A stretch of DNA of 43,118 nt from JBBARC01 sp040400005 (GTDB lineage Bacteria; Pseudomonadota; Alphaproteobacteria; Acetobacterales; Acetobacteraceae): the NCBI GenBank assembly GCA_040400005.1, contig JBBARC010000027.1:1-43118 (forward strand), in the 5' to 3' direction. Numbering within the stretch: position 1 is the first letter of the stretch; each line of letters opens with the position of its first letter. Position numbers and translations under genes: made by a program. The notes beneath the pieces are model-generated. The model did no database searches. It was given only the letters and a program-made list of their open reading frames with translations, and had not been told where the DNA came from. Shown here in pieces: positions 8,255 through 16,733 of this stretch.

Positions 8255-10159
8255 TTATTCCGCGGTTTGTTCGAGCAATTTGTTGAGCAGGGCGGTGTTG
8301 ACCGTGGGTTTGCCGCCATCGCGGATGGCGGTTGCGTAGCTGGTGAGAAAATCATCGCCCATGACTTTGGTGAGGGTGGCGCGGATCTGCGCGAATTGCG
8401 CGGCGGCCTTGGCAGGATCGGGTTTAATGATTTGGGCCAAGGTTGCCACCATAAAGCCATCTTGGGTTTGCACCATGGTGGCTTCTCCCAGTTTTAGGCT
8501 GAACAGCACCGGCGGTAGATCGCGCGGCATGTCTATCGCCATGTGGCCGCGCAGGGCGGGTGTACTGCGGGCAACGCTTAAGCCTGCGGCGCCGGCCACA
8601 TCCATAATCGGTTTGCCGCCCTGGACTTGGCGCAGCAACTGGGCGGCTTGCATTTCGGTTTCGTGGCGGCGGGTATCGGCCTGCCAATCGGCCAGCACTT
8701 TGGTTTTCACAGCATCAAACGGCTGCACTGAGGGCGGCGTGATGGTATCGACGCTGATCGCATAAAAGCCGCGATCGGGGCCTTCCACCAACTGCACGGC
8801 ATCGCCTTTTTTGGCTTTGAACACGGCGCCGACAATTTCACGGGCTAGGGTGGGCGATGCCGGGATGGGGGCAGGCGTGCCATCCTGGGTGCGGCCGGAG
8901 GCATCCATGGTGCCGGCAGCGGCTGCGGCCCCGAGGCCGGTTGGCACTTCATCCAGGGTTGCCCCGCCGGCAAACAGATCTTGCAGTTTTTGCGATTTTG
9001 GATCGACCAGATCGGCGGCTTTTTGTTCGCTGATTTTGGTGCGGATTTTGGCGCGCGCTTCGGCAAGCGGGGTTTTGGTGGGCGGCAGGATGGATCGCAG
9101 GTGCATGATCTGGCTGCCAAACGGGCCTTTGATCGGGCCGGCGATATCACCGGCTTTGGCGCTGAACACGGCGGCAGCGAGATCGGCAGAGGGAATGCCG
9201 CCGCGATCGATATCGTCAAAGGTTACCGCCGTGGCGTTGGCGGTTTTGGCGGCCTGTTCCATATCGGCCCAGCTGGCCCCGTGGCGCCATTTGGCAAGCA
9301 GGGTTGCGGCGGTTGTGTCGTTAGGGGCGGTGATGACCTCGATCGAGCGGCGTTCGGGTTTTTCGTATTGGTTTTTGGTCATGGCGTAGCCGGCATCGAT
9401 TTCGGCTTCCGTCACCGGCAGGCTGCGGCCGATGGTGGCAGCACTGAGCACCACCATGCGGGCGTGGCGGTATTCGGGCGAGCTGTAATTTTCCTGATGG
9501 TTGGCCCAAAAACGATGCAGCACGGTATCGGCGGGGGTGGCGGGCAGGGGGTGATTGGCCACGCGCAGCACCAGCATGTCGGCTGTGCGGGATTCGTTGA
9601 GGTAGGTGAACGCCAGGCCGGTGAGGGTATCGGGCGGCACGCCGAGGTTTTGAATGGTATCGGTGAGCTGGGTGCGGGTTTGTTCCTCGCGCATCATATC
9701 GAGAAAGCGCTGCTCGGTGAGTTGGTTGTTGTTGAGCACTTGCAGCAGCACGCGGCGGTCGAATTTGCCATCGATGCCTTTAAAGCCGGGCATGGCGTAG
9801 ATGGTATCGCGCAACGCGGCATCCGGGGTTGCCAGGTGCAAGGCGGCGACGTCGGCGGCCAATGATTTTTGGTAAACCAGCCGTTGCAGGGCAAGGCTTG
9901 CCACCTGCTGGCGTAGGGCGGGCGGGGTTTGGCTCGCGTCGGGCAATTTGGCGGTGGCTTCTTTCAGGTCGCGGGTGAAGGCAAACTGAAATTCCCCCGG
10001 CGTTATGCTGGCGCCGGATACGGTTGCCACCGCATTGCTGTTGGCGCCGATGTTGCGGGCGACGTCGGTCACCCCCCAGGCGACGAAGCTGGACGCCAGA
10101 AGCACAAAGAACACGCGCGCGGGCCAGGTGCCGGCAAGTTTGCGGAATACGGCAAGCAT
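8255..10159 (-). CDS. Periplasmic folding chaperone PpiD/SurA-like peptidyl-prolyl isomerase
   Basis: This gene encodes 634 residues. One N-terminal membrane anchor (about 14-33, WPARVFFVLLASSFVAWGV) follows a short cytoplasmic start, MLAVFRKLAG, as in PpiD. Next come a SurA_N-like helical region (about 40-230), with ITPGEFQFAFTRDL, and a parvulin-type rotamase region (about 260-370) containing GASWADMEQAAK, FSAKAGDIAGPIKGPFGSQI and HLRSI. A second, more divergent substrate-binding region forms the C-terminus. The protein would sit in the inner membrane facing the periplasm and help fold outer-membrane and secreted proteins. It is the first gene of the ppiD-trpE-trpG-trpD-trpC-moaC operon, an arrangement typical of alphaproteobacteria. 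The length is normal for PpiD. Confidence 0.92.
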   Translation of the reverse strand: MLAVFRKLAGTWPARVFFVLLASSFVAWGVTDVARNIGANSNAVATVSGASITPGEFQFAFTRDLKEATAKLPDASQTPPALRQQVASLALQRLVYQKSLAADVAALHLATPDAALRDTIYAMPGFKGIDGKFDRRVLLQVLNNNQLTEQRFLDMMREEQTRTQLTDTIQNLGVPPDTLTGLAFTYLNESRTADMLVLRVANHPLPATPADTVLHRFWANHQENYSSPEYRHARMVVLSAATIGRSLPVTEAEIDAGYAMTKNQYEKPERRSIEVITAPNDTTAATLLAKWRHGASWADMEQAAKTANATAVTFDDIDRGGIPSADLAAAVFSAKAGDIAGPIKGPFGSQIMHLRSILPPTKTPLAEARAKIRTKISEQKAADLVDPKSQKLQDLFAGGATLDEVPTGLGAAAAAGTMDASGRTQDGTPAPIPASPTLAREIVGAVFKAKKGDAVQLVEGPDRGFYAISVDTITPPSVQPFDAVKTKVLADWQADTRRHETEMQAAQLLRQVQGGKPIMDVAGAAGLSVARSTPALRGHMAIDMPRDLPPVLFSLKLGEATMVQTQDGFMVATLAQIIKPDPAKAAAQFAQIRATLTKVMGDDFLTSYATAIRDGGKPTVNTALLNKLLEQTAE

Positions 10160-10224
10160 GAGGGGGCGGGGATCCAGTTAAAAAATAGGGACGTGGCGAG
10201 ACCTTACCCCAGCGCCACAGGCGG

Positions 10225-10245
10225 CGGCAAACCGCCGGTTTGCCG
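10225..10245. promoter_or_regulatory. Perfect inverted repeat between divergent ppiD and tpiA
   Basis: CGGCAAACC (10225-10233) and GGTTTGCCG (10237-10245) are a perfect 9-bp inverted repeat with a 3-base loop. It lies in the 135-base region shared by the two divergent genes, 50 bases from the tpiA start and 66 from the ppiD start. It could be an operator or an mRNA leader hairpin. I see no convincing -35/-10 pair nearby. Confidence 0.4.
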
Positions 10246-10294
10246 GGGGCGGGAGGGGAGGCTATTTGTGGCGAAAGTTTGGGGAATGCTTGCG

Positions 10295-11023
10295 ATGACA
10301 CCACTGATTGCGGGTAACTGGAAGATGCACGGGCTGACCGCTGATGCGGCGGCGCTGGCCGATGCGGTCGCCGCCGGGGCGGGGGCGTGCCGGGCCGAGC
10401 TGCTGGTGTGCCCGCCGGCAACCCAACTGGCGGCGGTGGCGGCGCGGTTGACTGGCAGCCGGGTGGCGGTTGGCGGGCAAGATTGTGCGGTGGCGGTGCA
10501 AGGGCCGCATACCGGGGATATTTCCGCGGTGATGCTGGCCGATTGCGGCGCGGTGGCGGTGATTTTGGGCCATTCGGAACGCCGCGCCGATCATGGCGAA
10601 ACGGATGCGCAGGTTTGCGCCAAAGTGGCGGCGGCGGTGGCAGCCGGGTTGCTGGCGATTGTGTGTGTGGGCGAAACTGCGGCGCAACGTGATGCCGGGC
10701 AGGCGGAGGCGATTGTGTGCGCGCAGGTGGCGGCAAGCCTGCCGGATGGGTTTGCCGGCGTTGTGGCGTATGAACCGGTATGGGCGATTGGCACTGGGCG
10801 CATACCGAACGCCGACGATGTGGCTTCCATGCATGCGGCGATACGGGCGGCGTTGATCGCGCGGCTGGGGCCGGGCGGGGCGGATTTGCGCATATTATAT
10901 GGTGGATCGGTAAAGCCCGAGAATGCGGCGCTGTTGCTGGGGTTGCCGGATGTGGGCGGGGCGCTGGTGGGCGGGGCTGCCCTGAAAGCGGCGGATTTTC
11001 TGGCGATTGCCGCGGCGGCGGCG
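10295..11023 (+). CDS. Triosephosphate isomerase (3' end runs into gap)
   Basis: There are 243 residues before the gap. TpiA interconverts dihydroxyacetone phosphate and glyceraldehyde 3-phosphate. The catalytic residues are visible: Lys10 in GNWKMHG, His93 in ILGHSERR and Glu160 in AYEPVWAIGTG, with the phosphate loop YGGSVKPEN later. The usual KMNG reads KMHG here. The ATG at 10295 is preferred because GGGGA (10281-10285) is well spaced from it; an ATG at 10286 lies too close. The sequence ends in FLAIAAAAA, where the family normally stops. If the tandem repeat after the gap continues in the same phase, the first unit gives GCG GGC TGA, so the protein would end only one or two residues later. 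The reading across the Ns is not evidence for a longer protein. Confidence 0.93.
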
Positions 11024-11123
11024 NNNNNNNNNNNNNNNNNNNNNNNNNNNNNNNNNNNNNNNNNNNNNNNNNNNNNNNNNNNNNNNNNNNNNNNNNNNNN
11101 NNNNNNNNNNNNNNNNNNNNNNN
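11024..11123. other. Assembly gap (100 N)
   Basis: Exactly 100 N, a placeholder length. The left flank ends in (GCG)n and the right flank begins inside a GC-rich tandem array, so the repeat very probably caused the break. The real size is unknown. Confidence 0.97.
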
Positions 11124-11216
11124 GCGGGCTGATTTGCCGCGGCGGCGGCGGCGGGCTGATTTGCCGCGGCGGCGGCGGCGGGCTGATTTGCCGCGGCGGC
11201 GGCGGGCTGATTTGCC
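11124..11216 (+). repeat. 27-bp tandem repeat after tpiA
   Basis: Units start at 11124, 11151 and 11178 with GCGGGCTGATTTGCCGCGGC and a GCG-triplet tail. They are 27, 27 and 24 bases long, followed by a partial 15-base unit ending at 11216. The lengths differ by one GCG triplet. The last bases before the gap, GGCGATTGCCGCGGCGGCGG, resemble the unit, so the array probably arose from the 3' end of tpiA. In the tpiA phase each unit contains TGA. From its end to secG (11284) I see nothing else. Confidence 0.9.
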
Positions 11217-11283
11217 GGTGTTTTGCATCTCGGCCGCGACCGGGCTAGAAGACGCATCTTCATAAACGACCGGTTTTGCTCAG

Positions 11284-11658
11284 ATGAACGAACTCATCCC
11301 CGTGCTGCGCGTGCTGCACCTGTTTATCACCCTCGCCATGATCGGCGTTGTGCTGATCCAGCGTAGCGAAGGTGGTGGCCTTGGTATTGGCACCGCCCAA
11401 GGCATGGGCGCGTTTATGAGCGGCCGCGGCACGGCTAATTTGCTGACCCGCACCACGGCGATTTTGGGCGGGCTGTTTTTTGCAATCTCCCTGACGTTGG
11501 CCTTGCTGAACAAAGGCACATCGGGCGCCGGGCGCGATATTTTGGCGCCAACCACAACGACAGCGCCTGCCACAACGACAGGGCCTGCCCATACCAGCCT
11601 GCCCGCCGCACCGGCGCTGCCCAGCTTGCCAAGCCTGCCGCAAGTGCCAACAAAATGA
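11284..11658 (+). CDS. Protein translocase subunit SecG
   Basis: This gene encodes 124 residues. SecG is the small SecYEG partner that aids protein export across the inner membrane. It has two membrane segments (about 5-24 and 55-74) joined by the conserved loop VVLIQRSEGGGLG and a Gly-rich stretch with GMGAFMSGRGTANLLTR. This is the hallmark SecG arrangement. After the second membrane helix is a Pro/Thr/Ala-rich tail of about 40 residues, common in alphaproteobacterial SecG. tpiA-secG-pyrG is a usual order, but here an amine oxidase gene is inserted and starts in a 4-base ATGA overlap with secG. Confidence 0.93.
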   Translation: MNELIPVLRVLHLFITLAMIGVVLIQRSEGGGLGIGTAQGMGAFMSGRGTANLLTRTTAILGGLFFAISLTLALLNKGTSGAGRDILAPTTTTAPATTTGPAHTSLPAAPALPSLPSLPQVPTK

Positions 11659-12971
11659 TCGCCCCGCCCGCAAGCGTGGGTGGCGATTTCGATGTGGTGG
11701 TGGTGGGGGCTGGGGTTGCCGGCCTAAGTGCCGCAACCGCGCTGCGCCAGGCCGGGCTTACCGTGTGCGTGCTGGAAGCCGGCGGCCATATCGGTGGCCG
11801 TGCGCAAACGATTTACCCGGATATTTTGCAAGGTGCGCCGTTTGATCGCGGGGCGCAGTGGTTTCACCATGCCGATCGCAACGTGGTGCTGGATCGCGTG
11901 CTGGCCGCCGGCATTACGGCGTTTGCCGACCCCGCCCAAGGGCAAAATGCGGTGCGCGATGGGGCGGTTTTTGGCGCGCCGGCCGATGCGGCTTATGGCG
12001 CTGCGCGGGCGCGTTGGGATGCAACGGTAAGCGCGCAAACGGGGGGCGCGGATATGTCGGTGGCGCAAGCCGGCTGCTCGCTTGCCGGTGATCCGTGGCT
12101 TGCCACGATCGAGGCGTGGGAAGCTGAGGTGATAGGGGCGGCGCCGGCCGCCGATTTAAGCTTGGCGGATTGGCATGCGTTACAGTTAAGCGGCGAGAAT
12201 TTTGTTGCACCTATGGGGTTGGGGGCCGCCGTGTTGCAAACTTTGGCGCCGGCGGCTGGCCAGGTGTTTTTGGGCCATGCGGTGCGAGCGATTGATGGCA
12301 CTGGCGTTGGTGTAAAAATAACCACTGATCACGGCACGGTGCGGGCGGCGGTGGTGATTGTGACGGTTTCCATTGGGGTTTTACGGGCTGAGGCCGTGGC
12401 GTTTACCCCTGGTTTGCCACAAGCGGCGCTGGCGGCATTGAACGGGCTGGTGATGGGCCAGGCCGGCAAGGTGGCGTTGCCGGCAATAACCGCCGAAAGG
12501 TTTGGCGTGGCCGCCGGCAGCGATGCGTTTGCGCGGGTAAAGGCGCGCGGCGGGGATGCGGCGTTTACCCTGATGTGGCCGCATGGCCGGGGGTATGTGA
12601 CCGCCTTTACCGGGGCGGAAACGGCGCGCGCCCATGATGCGGCAAGCCCGGCCGAGGCGGCTGATTTGGTGCGCGCGCACATGGTTGCGGTGTTTGGCCA
12701 TGCGGCGGCCGGGGTGTTTGGCGCTGCCGCTTACACCAGCGCCTGGGGGCGGGACGCGCGGTTTTTGGGGGCGTATGCTTATGCAACCCCCGGCCATGCG
12801 GGGGCGCGCCAGGCGCTGGCCGAACCGTTGTGGGATGGGCGTTTGTTGATCACCGGGGAAGCGATGGCGCCGGATAATTTTTGTGGCACGGTGAATGGCG
12901 CGTGGCGCGCAGGGCAGATCGCGGCGGTAAATGCGGATGCCCGCTTTCCGCGGCAACGCATCTCGGTATAG
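11655..12971 (+). CDS. FAD-dependent amine oxidase family protein
   Basis: This gene encodes 438 residues. The N-terminal FAD-binding dinucleotide fold is clear: DVVVVGAGVAGLSAATALRQ (12-31), then VCVLEAGGHIGGRAQT with the acidic residue contacting ribose and the GG-R-T motif of the amine oxidase/MAO family. The region with FDRGAQWFHH is typical, and the C-terminal LLITGEAMAPDNFCGTVNGAW is the second FAD contact. There is no signal peptide, so it is cytoplasmic. The substrate is unknown; flavin monoamine or polyamine oxidase and phytoene-desaturase-like roles are alternatives. It is coupled by ATGA overlap to secG and lies 11 bases before pyrG. Confidence 0.82.
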   Translation: MIAPPASVGGDFDVVVVGAGVAGLSAATALRQAGLTVCVLEAGGHIGGRAQTIYPDILQGAPFDRGAQWFHHADRNVVLDRVLAAGITAFADPAQGQNAVRDGAVFGAPADAAYGAARARWDATVSAQTGGADMSVAQAGCSLAGDPWLATIEAWEAEVIGAAPAADLSLADWHALQLSGENFVAPMGLGAAVLQTLAPAAGQVFLGHAVRAIDGTGVGVKITTDHGTVRAAVVIVTVSIGVLRAEAVAFTPGLPQAALAALNGLVMGQAGKVALPAITAERFGVAAGSDAFARVKARGGDAAFTLMWPHGRGYVTAFTGAETARAHDAASPAEAADLVRAHMVAVFGHAAAGVFGAAAYTSAWGRDARFLGAYAYATPGHAGARQALAEPLWDGRLLITGEAMAPDNFCGTVNGAWRAGQIAAVNADARFPRQRISV

Positions 12972-12982
12972 AAGAATCGCCC

Positions 12983-14614
12983 ATGACACGGTTCGTATTT
13001 ATCACCGGTGGCGTGGTCTCCTCGCTCGGCAAAGGCATTGCATCTGCGGCACTCGCGGCGCTGTTACAGGCGCGCGGGTATCGGGTGCGTATCCGTAAGC
13101 TTGACCCCTATTTGAATGTCGATCCGGGCACGATGAGCCCGTTTCAGCATGGCGAGGTGTTTGTAACCGACGACGGCGCCGAAACCGATCTGGATTTGGG
13201 CCATTACGAGCGCTTTACCGGGGTGCACGCGACCAAATCGGATAACGCAACCACCGGGCGGATTTATTCGGAAGTGATCGCGCGCGAACGGCGGGGTGAT
13301 TATCTGGGCGCCACGGTGCAGGTTATTCCCCACATTACCGATGCGATTAAGCACGCGATTGTGCGGGAAACCGATGATCTCGATTTTGCCCTGATCGAAA
13401 TTGGCGGCACGGTGGGTGACATTGAAAGCCTGCCATTTTTGGAAGCGATCCGCCAATTAAGCAACGAACTGGGGCCGGAAGGCACCATGTTCGTGCACCT
13501 TACCCTGGTGCCGTACATTCCCAGTGCGGGGGAGCTTAAAACCAAACCGACACAGCATTCGGTGAAAGAGCTGCTCAACGTTGGTATTCAGCCGCAAATG
13601 CTGCTGTGCCGCTGCGATCGGCCGATACCGGATAACGAACGGCGCAAGATCGCCTCGTTTTGCAATGTGCGCCCCAGCGCGGTGATCGCGGCGTTGGATG
13701 CCGATACGATTTATGCGGTGCCGATTGCCTACCACGATGAAGGCATGGACCGTGAAGTGCTGCGCCATTTTGGTTTGCCGTTTGATGAAGAACCCGATCT
13801 GGATCGCTGGCGCCGCATTGTGCGCGTGGTGCGCGCCCCGGAGGGGGAGGTGCGCATAGCGGTTGTTGGTAAATACACTAATCTTTTGGATAGCTATAAA
13901 TCACTGGCCGAAGCGTTGACCCATGGCGGCATTGCCAATGGCGTGCGGGTGCGGCTGGATTGGGTTGATAGCCAGGTGTTTGAACAACCCGATACGGTGG
14001 AGCGCCTGGAAGGTGTGCATGGCATTTTGGTGCCGGGCGGCTTTGGCGAGCGTGGCACCGAGGGCAAAATTGCCGCCGTGCGGTTTGCCCGCGAACGCAA
14101 AGTGCCGTTTTTTGGCATTTGCTTTGGCATGCAAATGGCGGTGATTGAATGCGCGCGCAATTTGGCCGGCCTAACCGGCGCCAGCAGCACCGAATTTGGG
14201 CCGTGTGATGAAGCGGTGGTGGGGCTGCTGACCGAATGGGCGCGCGGCAATGAGATAGAACGCCGTGCTGCCAATGGCGATTTGGGTGGTACCATGCGGT
14301 TGGGGGCGTTTGCGGCAAAGTTGGATGCGGGGTCTCTCGCGAGCAAGATGTATGGCGATGCGCGCGACATTAGCGAGCGTCACCGGCATAGGTTTGAAGT
14401 GAACGTGCATTACCGGGCACAGTTAGAAGCCCAAGGGTTGCGGTTTTCGGGTATGTCGCCTGATGGTATTTTGCCGGAAATTGTGGAATATCCCGATCAC
14501 CCGTGGTTTATCGGGGTGCAGTATCACCCCGAGCTAAAATCTAAACCTTTTGACCCGCACCCGCTGTTTGCCGGTTTCATTGAGGCCGCTGTGCGCCAGG
14601 CGCGGCTGGTATGA
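12983..14614 (+). CDS. CTP synthase
   Basis: This gene encodes 543 residues. PyrG aminates UTP to CTP. The N-terminal synthetase domain begins RFVFITGGVVSSLGKGI with the ATP loop, and has DPYLNVDPGTMSPFQHGEV and FVTDDGAETDLDLGHYERF. The C-terminal glutaminase domain has Cys380 in FFGICFGMQ (E. coli Cys379) and HPE in GVQYHPELKSKP. The ATG at 12983 matches family N-termini; the in-frame upstream extension to 12881 lies inside the preceding gene and is rejected. It ends in an ATGA overlap with kdsA. Confidence 0.98.
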   Translation: MTRFVFITGGVVSSLGKGIASAALAALLQARGYRVRIRKLDPYLNVDPGTMSPFQHGEVFVTDDGAETDLDLGHYERFTGVHATKSDNATTGRIYSEVIARERRGDYLGATVQVIPHITDAIKHAIVRETDDLDFALIEIGGTVGDIESLPFLEAIRQLSNELGPEGTMFVHLTLVPYIPSAGELKTKPTQHSVKELLNVGIQPQMLLCRCDRPIPDNERRKIASFCNVRPSAVIAALDADTIYAVPIAYHDEGMDREVLRHFGLPFDEEPDLDRWRRIVRVVRAPEGEVRIAVVGKYTNLLDSYKSLAEALTHGGIANGVRVRLDWVDSQVFEQPDTVERLEGVHGILVPGGFGERGTEGKIAAVRFARERKVPFFGICFGMQMAVIECARNLAGLTGASSTEFGPCDEAVVGLLTEWARGNEIERRAANGDLGGTMRLGAFAAKLDAGSLASKMYGDARDISERHRHRFEVNVHYRAQLEAQGLRFSGMSPDGILPEIVEYPDHPWFIGVQYHPELKSKPFDPHPLFAGFIEAAVRQARLV

Positions 14615-15462
14615 GCGGGCGTGTGGTAAACATTGGTGCGGTAAAGATTGCCAGCGATTTGCCGTTTGTGCTGATTGCCGGGCCCTGCCAGATAGAAAGT
14701 GAAGCTCATAGTTTTGAAGTGGCCGGTGAATTGGTGGCCACTTGCGCAGAGCTTGGCATTGGGCTGATTTATAAAAGTAGCTTTGATAAAGCCAACCGCA
14801 CCAGCGCACGTGCCACGCGCGGTATTGGCCTGGATTTGGGGTTGCGCATTTTGGCTGGTGTGCGCGAAAAATTTGGCGTGCCGGTGCTGACTGATGTGCA
14901 CGATGCGGCGCAGTGCAGCGCTGTGGCGGAGGCGGTGGACGTGTTGCAGATCCCCGCGTTTTTGTGCCGCCAGACTGATTTGCTGCTGGCGGCGGGCAAC
15001 ACTGGCGCCGCGGTGAATGTGAAAAAAGGCCAGTTTCTGGCGCCGTGGGACATGAAAAATGTCGCGGCTAAAATTGCCGGCACGGGTAATGACCGGATTT
15101 TACTGACTGAGCGTGGTGCTAGTTTTGGTTACAATACGCTGGTGAGCGATATGCGATCGCTGCCGATTATGGCGCAAACCGGCTACCCGGTGGTGTTTGA
15201 TGCAACCCATTCGGTGCAAAGCCCCGGCGGGCAGGGCACATCGAGCGGTGGGGACCGGCGCTTTGCCCCGGTGCTGGCGCGGGCGGCAATCGCCGTGGGG
15301 TGTGCGGCGCTGTTTATTGAAACTCACCCCAACCCTGATGCAGCGCCCAGCGATGGGCCGAATATGATCCCGCTGCGGGCGATGCGAGGCTTGCTTATTG
15401 AACTGCAGGCTTTTGATATCTTGGCAAAAACCTTTCAAGCACAACGGACAGATATATCATGA
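14611..15462 (+). CDS. 3-deoxy-8-phosphooctulonate synthase
   Basis: This gene encodes 283 residues. KdsA condenses phosphoenolpyruvate and arabinose 5-phosphate to KDO 8-phosphate for lipopolysaccharide core/lipid A assembly. Motifs include IAGPCQIES (22-30), YKSSFDKANRTS, LTDVHD, LQIPAFLCRQTDLL, NVKKGQFLAPWDM, LLTERGASFGYN, DATHSVQ and ETHPNPDAAPSDGPNM. Cys26 occupies the position where the metal-independent E. coli enzyme has Asn26, so this should be the metal-dependent class. The gene overlaps both pyrG and eno by four bases. The product implies an outer membrane with LPS. Confidence 0.97.
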   Translation: MSGRVVNIGAVKIASDLPFVLIAGPCQIESEAHSFEVAGELVATCAELGIGLIYKSSFDKANRTSARATRGIGLDLGLRILAGVREKFGVPVLTDVHDAAQCSAVAEAVDVLQIPAFLCRQTDLLLAAGNTGAAVNVKKGQFLAPWDMKNVAAKIAGTGNDRILLTERGASFGYNTLVSDMRSLPIMAQTGYPVVFDATHSVQSPGGQGTSSGGDRRFAPVLARAAIAVGCAALFIETHPNPDAAPSDGPNMIPLRAMRGLLIELQAFDILAKTFQAQRTDIS

Positions 15463-16733
15463 GCGCCATCGCCGACATCGTCGCCCGCGAAATTTTGGAT
15501 AGCCGGGGCACCCCCACAGTTGAAGTCGATGTGATCCTGGATAGCGGCGCCGAAGGGCGGGCCGCCGTGCCATCGGGGGCTTCCACCGGGGCGCATGAAG
15601 CGGTGGAATTGCGCGATGGCGATGCCAGCCGTTACGGCGGTAAAGGTGTGCGCACCGCCCTTGCCAACATCGAAGGCGAGATTTTTGATGCGCTGTGCGG
15701 GCGCGAAGCCAGTGAACAATTGGCGCTGGATAATCTGCTGATTGATCTTGATGGCACGCCGAATAAAGCGCGCCTGGGTGCCAATGCGATTTTGGCGGTT
15801 TCTCTGGCAACTGCCAAGGCGGCGGCAGCTGATCTTGGCATGCCGCTGTATCGCTATATTGGTGGCGTGTTTGCCCGCACCCTGCCGGTGCCGATGATGA
15901 ATATTGTCAACGGCGGCAAGCATGCCGATAACCCGATCGATATTCAGGAATTTATGATACAACCCGTGGCCGCTGGCACCATTGCCGATGCGGTGCGGAT
16001 TGGTGCGGAAATTTTTGCAGCCTTGAAAAAAATTCTGCACGATGCTGGCCATAATACCAACGTGGGCGATGAAGGCGGGTTTGCGCCGAATTTGAAATCG
16101 GCCGATGAAGCGTTGGGCTTTATCACCAAGGCGTGCGAAAAAGCCGGCTACCGGCCAGGCGAGGACATCACCTTTGCGCTGGATTGTGCCAGCACCGAGT
16201 TTTATGTGGATGGCGCCTATAAGATGGACGGCGAAGGCAAAAGCTTTGATGCCGCCGGCATGGTGGCCTACCTCGCCGATTTGGCAAAACGCTACCCGAT
16301 TGTGTCGATTGAAGATGGCTGCGCCGAGGATGACTGGGCCGGCTGGAAGCACTTGACCGATGTGCTGGGCGCTAAAGTGCAGCTGGTGGGCGATGATTTG
16401 TTTGTGACTAACCCCGAACGGCTGCGCCGCGGCATTGAAACAGGCACGGCCAATGCGATTTTGGTGAAAGTAAACCAGATCGGCACACTAAGCGAAACAC
16501 TGGAAGCGGTGGAACTGGCGCAACGCGCTGGCTATCGCGCGGTGATGAGCCACCGTTCCGGCGAAACCGAAGATTCCACCATTGCCGATTTGGCGGTGGC
16601 GACCAATTGCGGGCAGATTAAAACCGGGTCGCTATCGCGGTCTGATCGCACCGCGAAATACAATCAGCTGATCCGTATTGAAGCGGAGCTGGGCTATTCG
16701 GCGGTTTATGCGGGGCGTACCATTCTGCGATGA
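15459..16733 (+). CDS. Enolase
   Basis: This gene encodes 424 residues. Enolase interconverts 2-phosphoglycerate and phosphoenolpyruvate. It has AREILDSRGTPTVEVDV at the start, PSGASTGAHEA with the mobile-loop Ser and acidic residues, GGKHADNPIDIQEFMI, GDEGGFAPNL, and SIEDGCAEDDW with metal-binding acids. Next come ILVKVNQIGTLSE with the catalytic Lys, and SHRSGETEDSTIADLAV and IKTGSLSRSDR. SIEDGLAEDDW is the usual form; here Leu is replaced by Cys. The start overlaps kdsA (ATGA). The downstream SDR gene starts within the stop codon, so it is translationally coupled to eno. Confidence 0.98.
   Translation: MSAIADIVAREILDSRGTPTVEVDVILDSGAEGRAAVPSGASTGAHEAVELRDGDASRYGGKGVRTALANIEGEIFDALCGREASEQLALDNLLIDLDGTPNKARLGANAILAVSLATAKAAAADLGMPLYRYIGGVFARTLPVPMMNIVNGGKHADNPIDIQEFMIQPVAAGTIADAVRIGAEIFAALKKILHDAGHNTNVGDEGGFAPNLKSADEALGFITKACEKAGYRPGEDITFALDCASTEFYVDGAYKMDGEGKSFDAAGMVAYLADLAKRYPIVSIEDGCAEDDWAGWKHLTDVLGAKVQLVGDDLFVTNPERLRRGIETGTANAILVKVNQIGTLSETLEAVELAQRAGYRAVMSHRSGETEDSTIADLAVATNCGQIKTGSLSRSDRTAKYNQLIRIEAELGYSAVYAGRTILR

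Noticed and set aside
11124..11216. Possible CRISPR-like array
   Set aside because: Units are contiguous with no unique spacers and there are no cas genes.
9929..11248. tpiA frame extended at both ends and across the Ns into GLICRGGGG repeats
   Set aside because: The gap length is arbitrary, so the frame after it is meaningless; the upstream part lies inside ppiD's opposite strand. TpiA normally stops at the gap edge.
15435..16352. 305-codon minus-strand frame opposite eno
   Set aside because: Enolase is unmistakable on the plus strand and the opposite frame shows no family motifs or ribosome-binding site.
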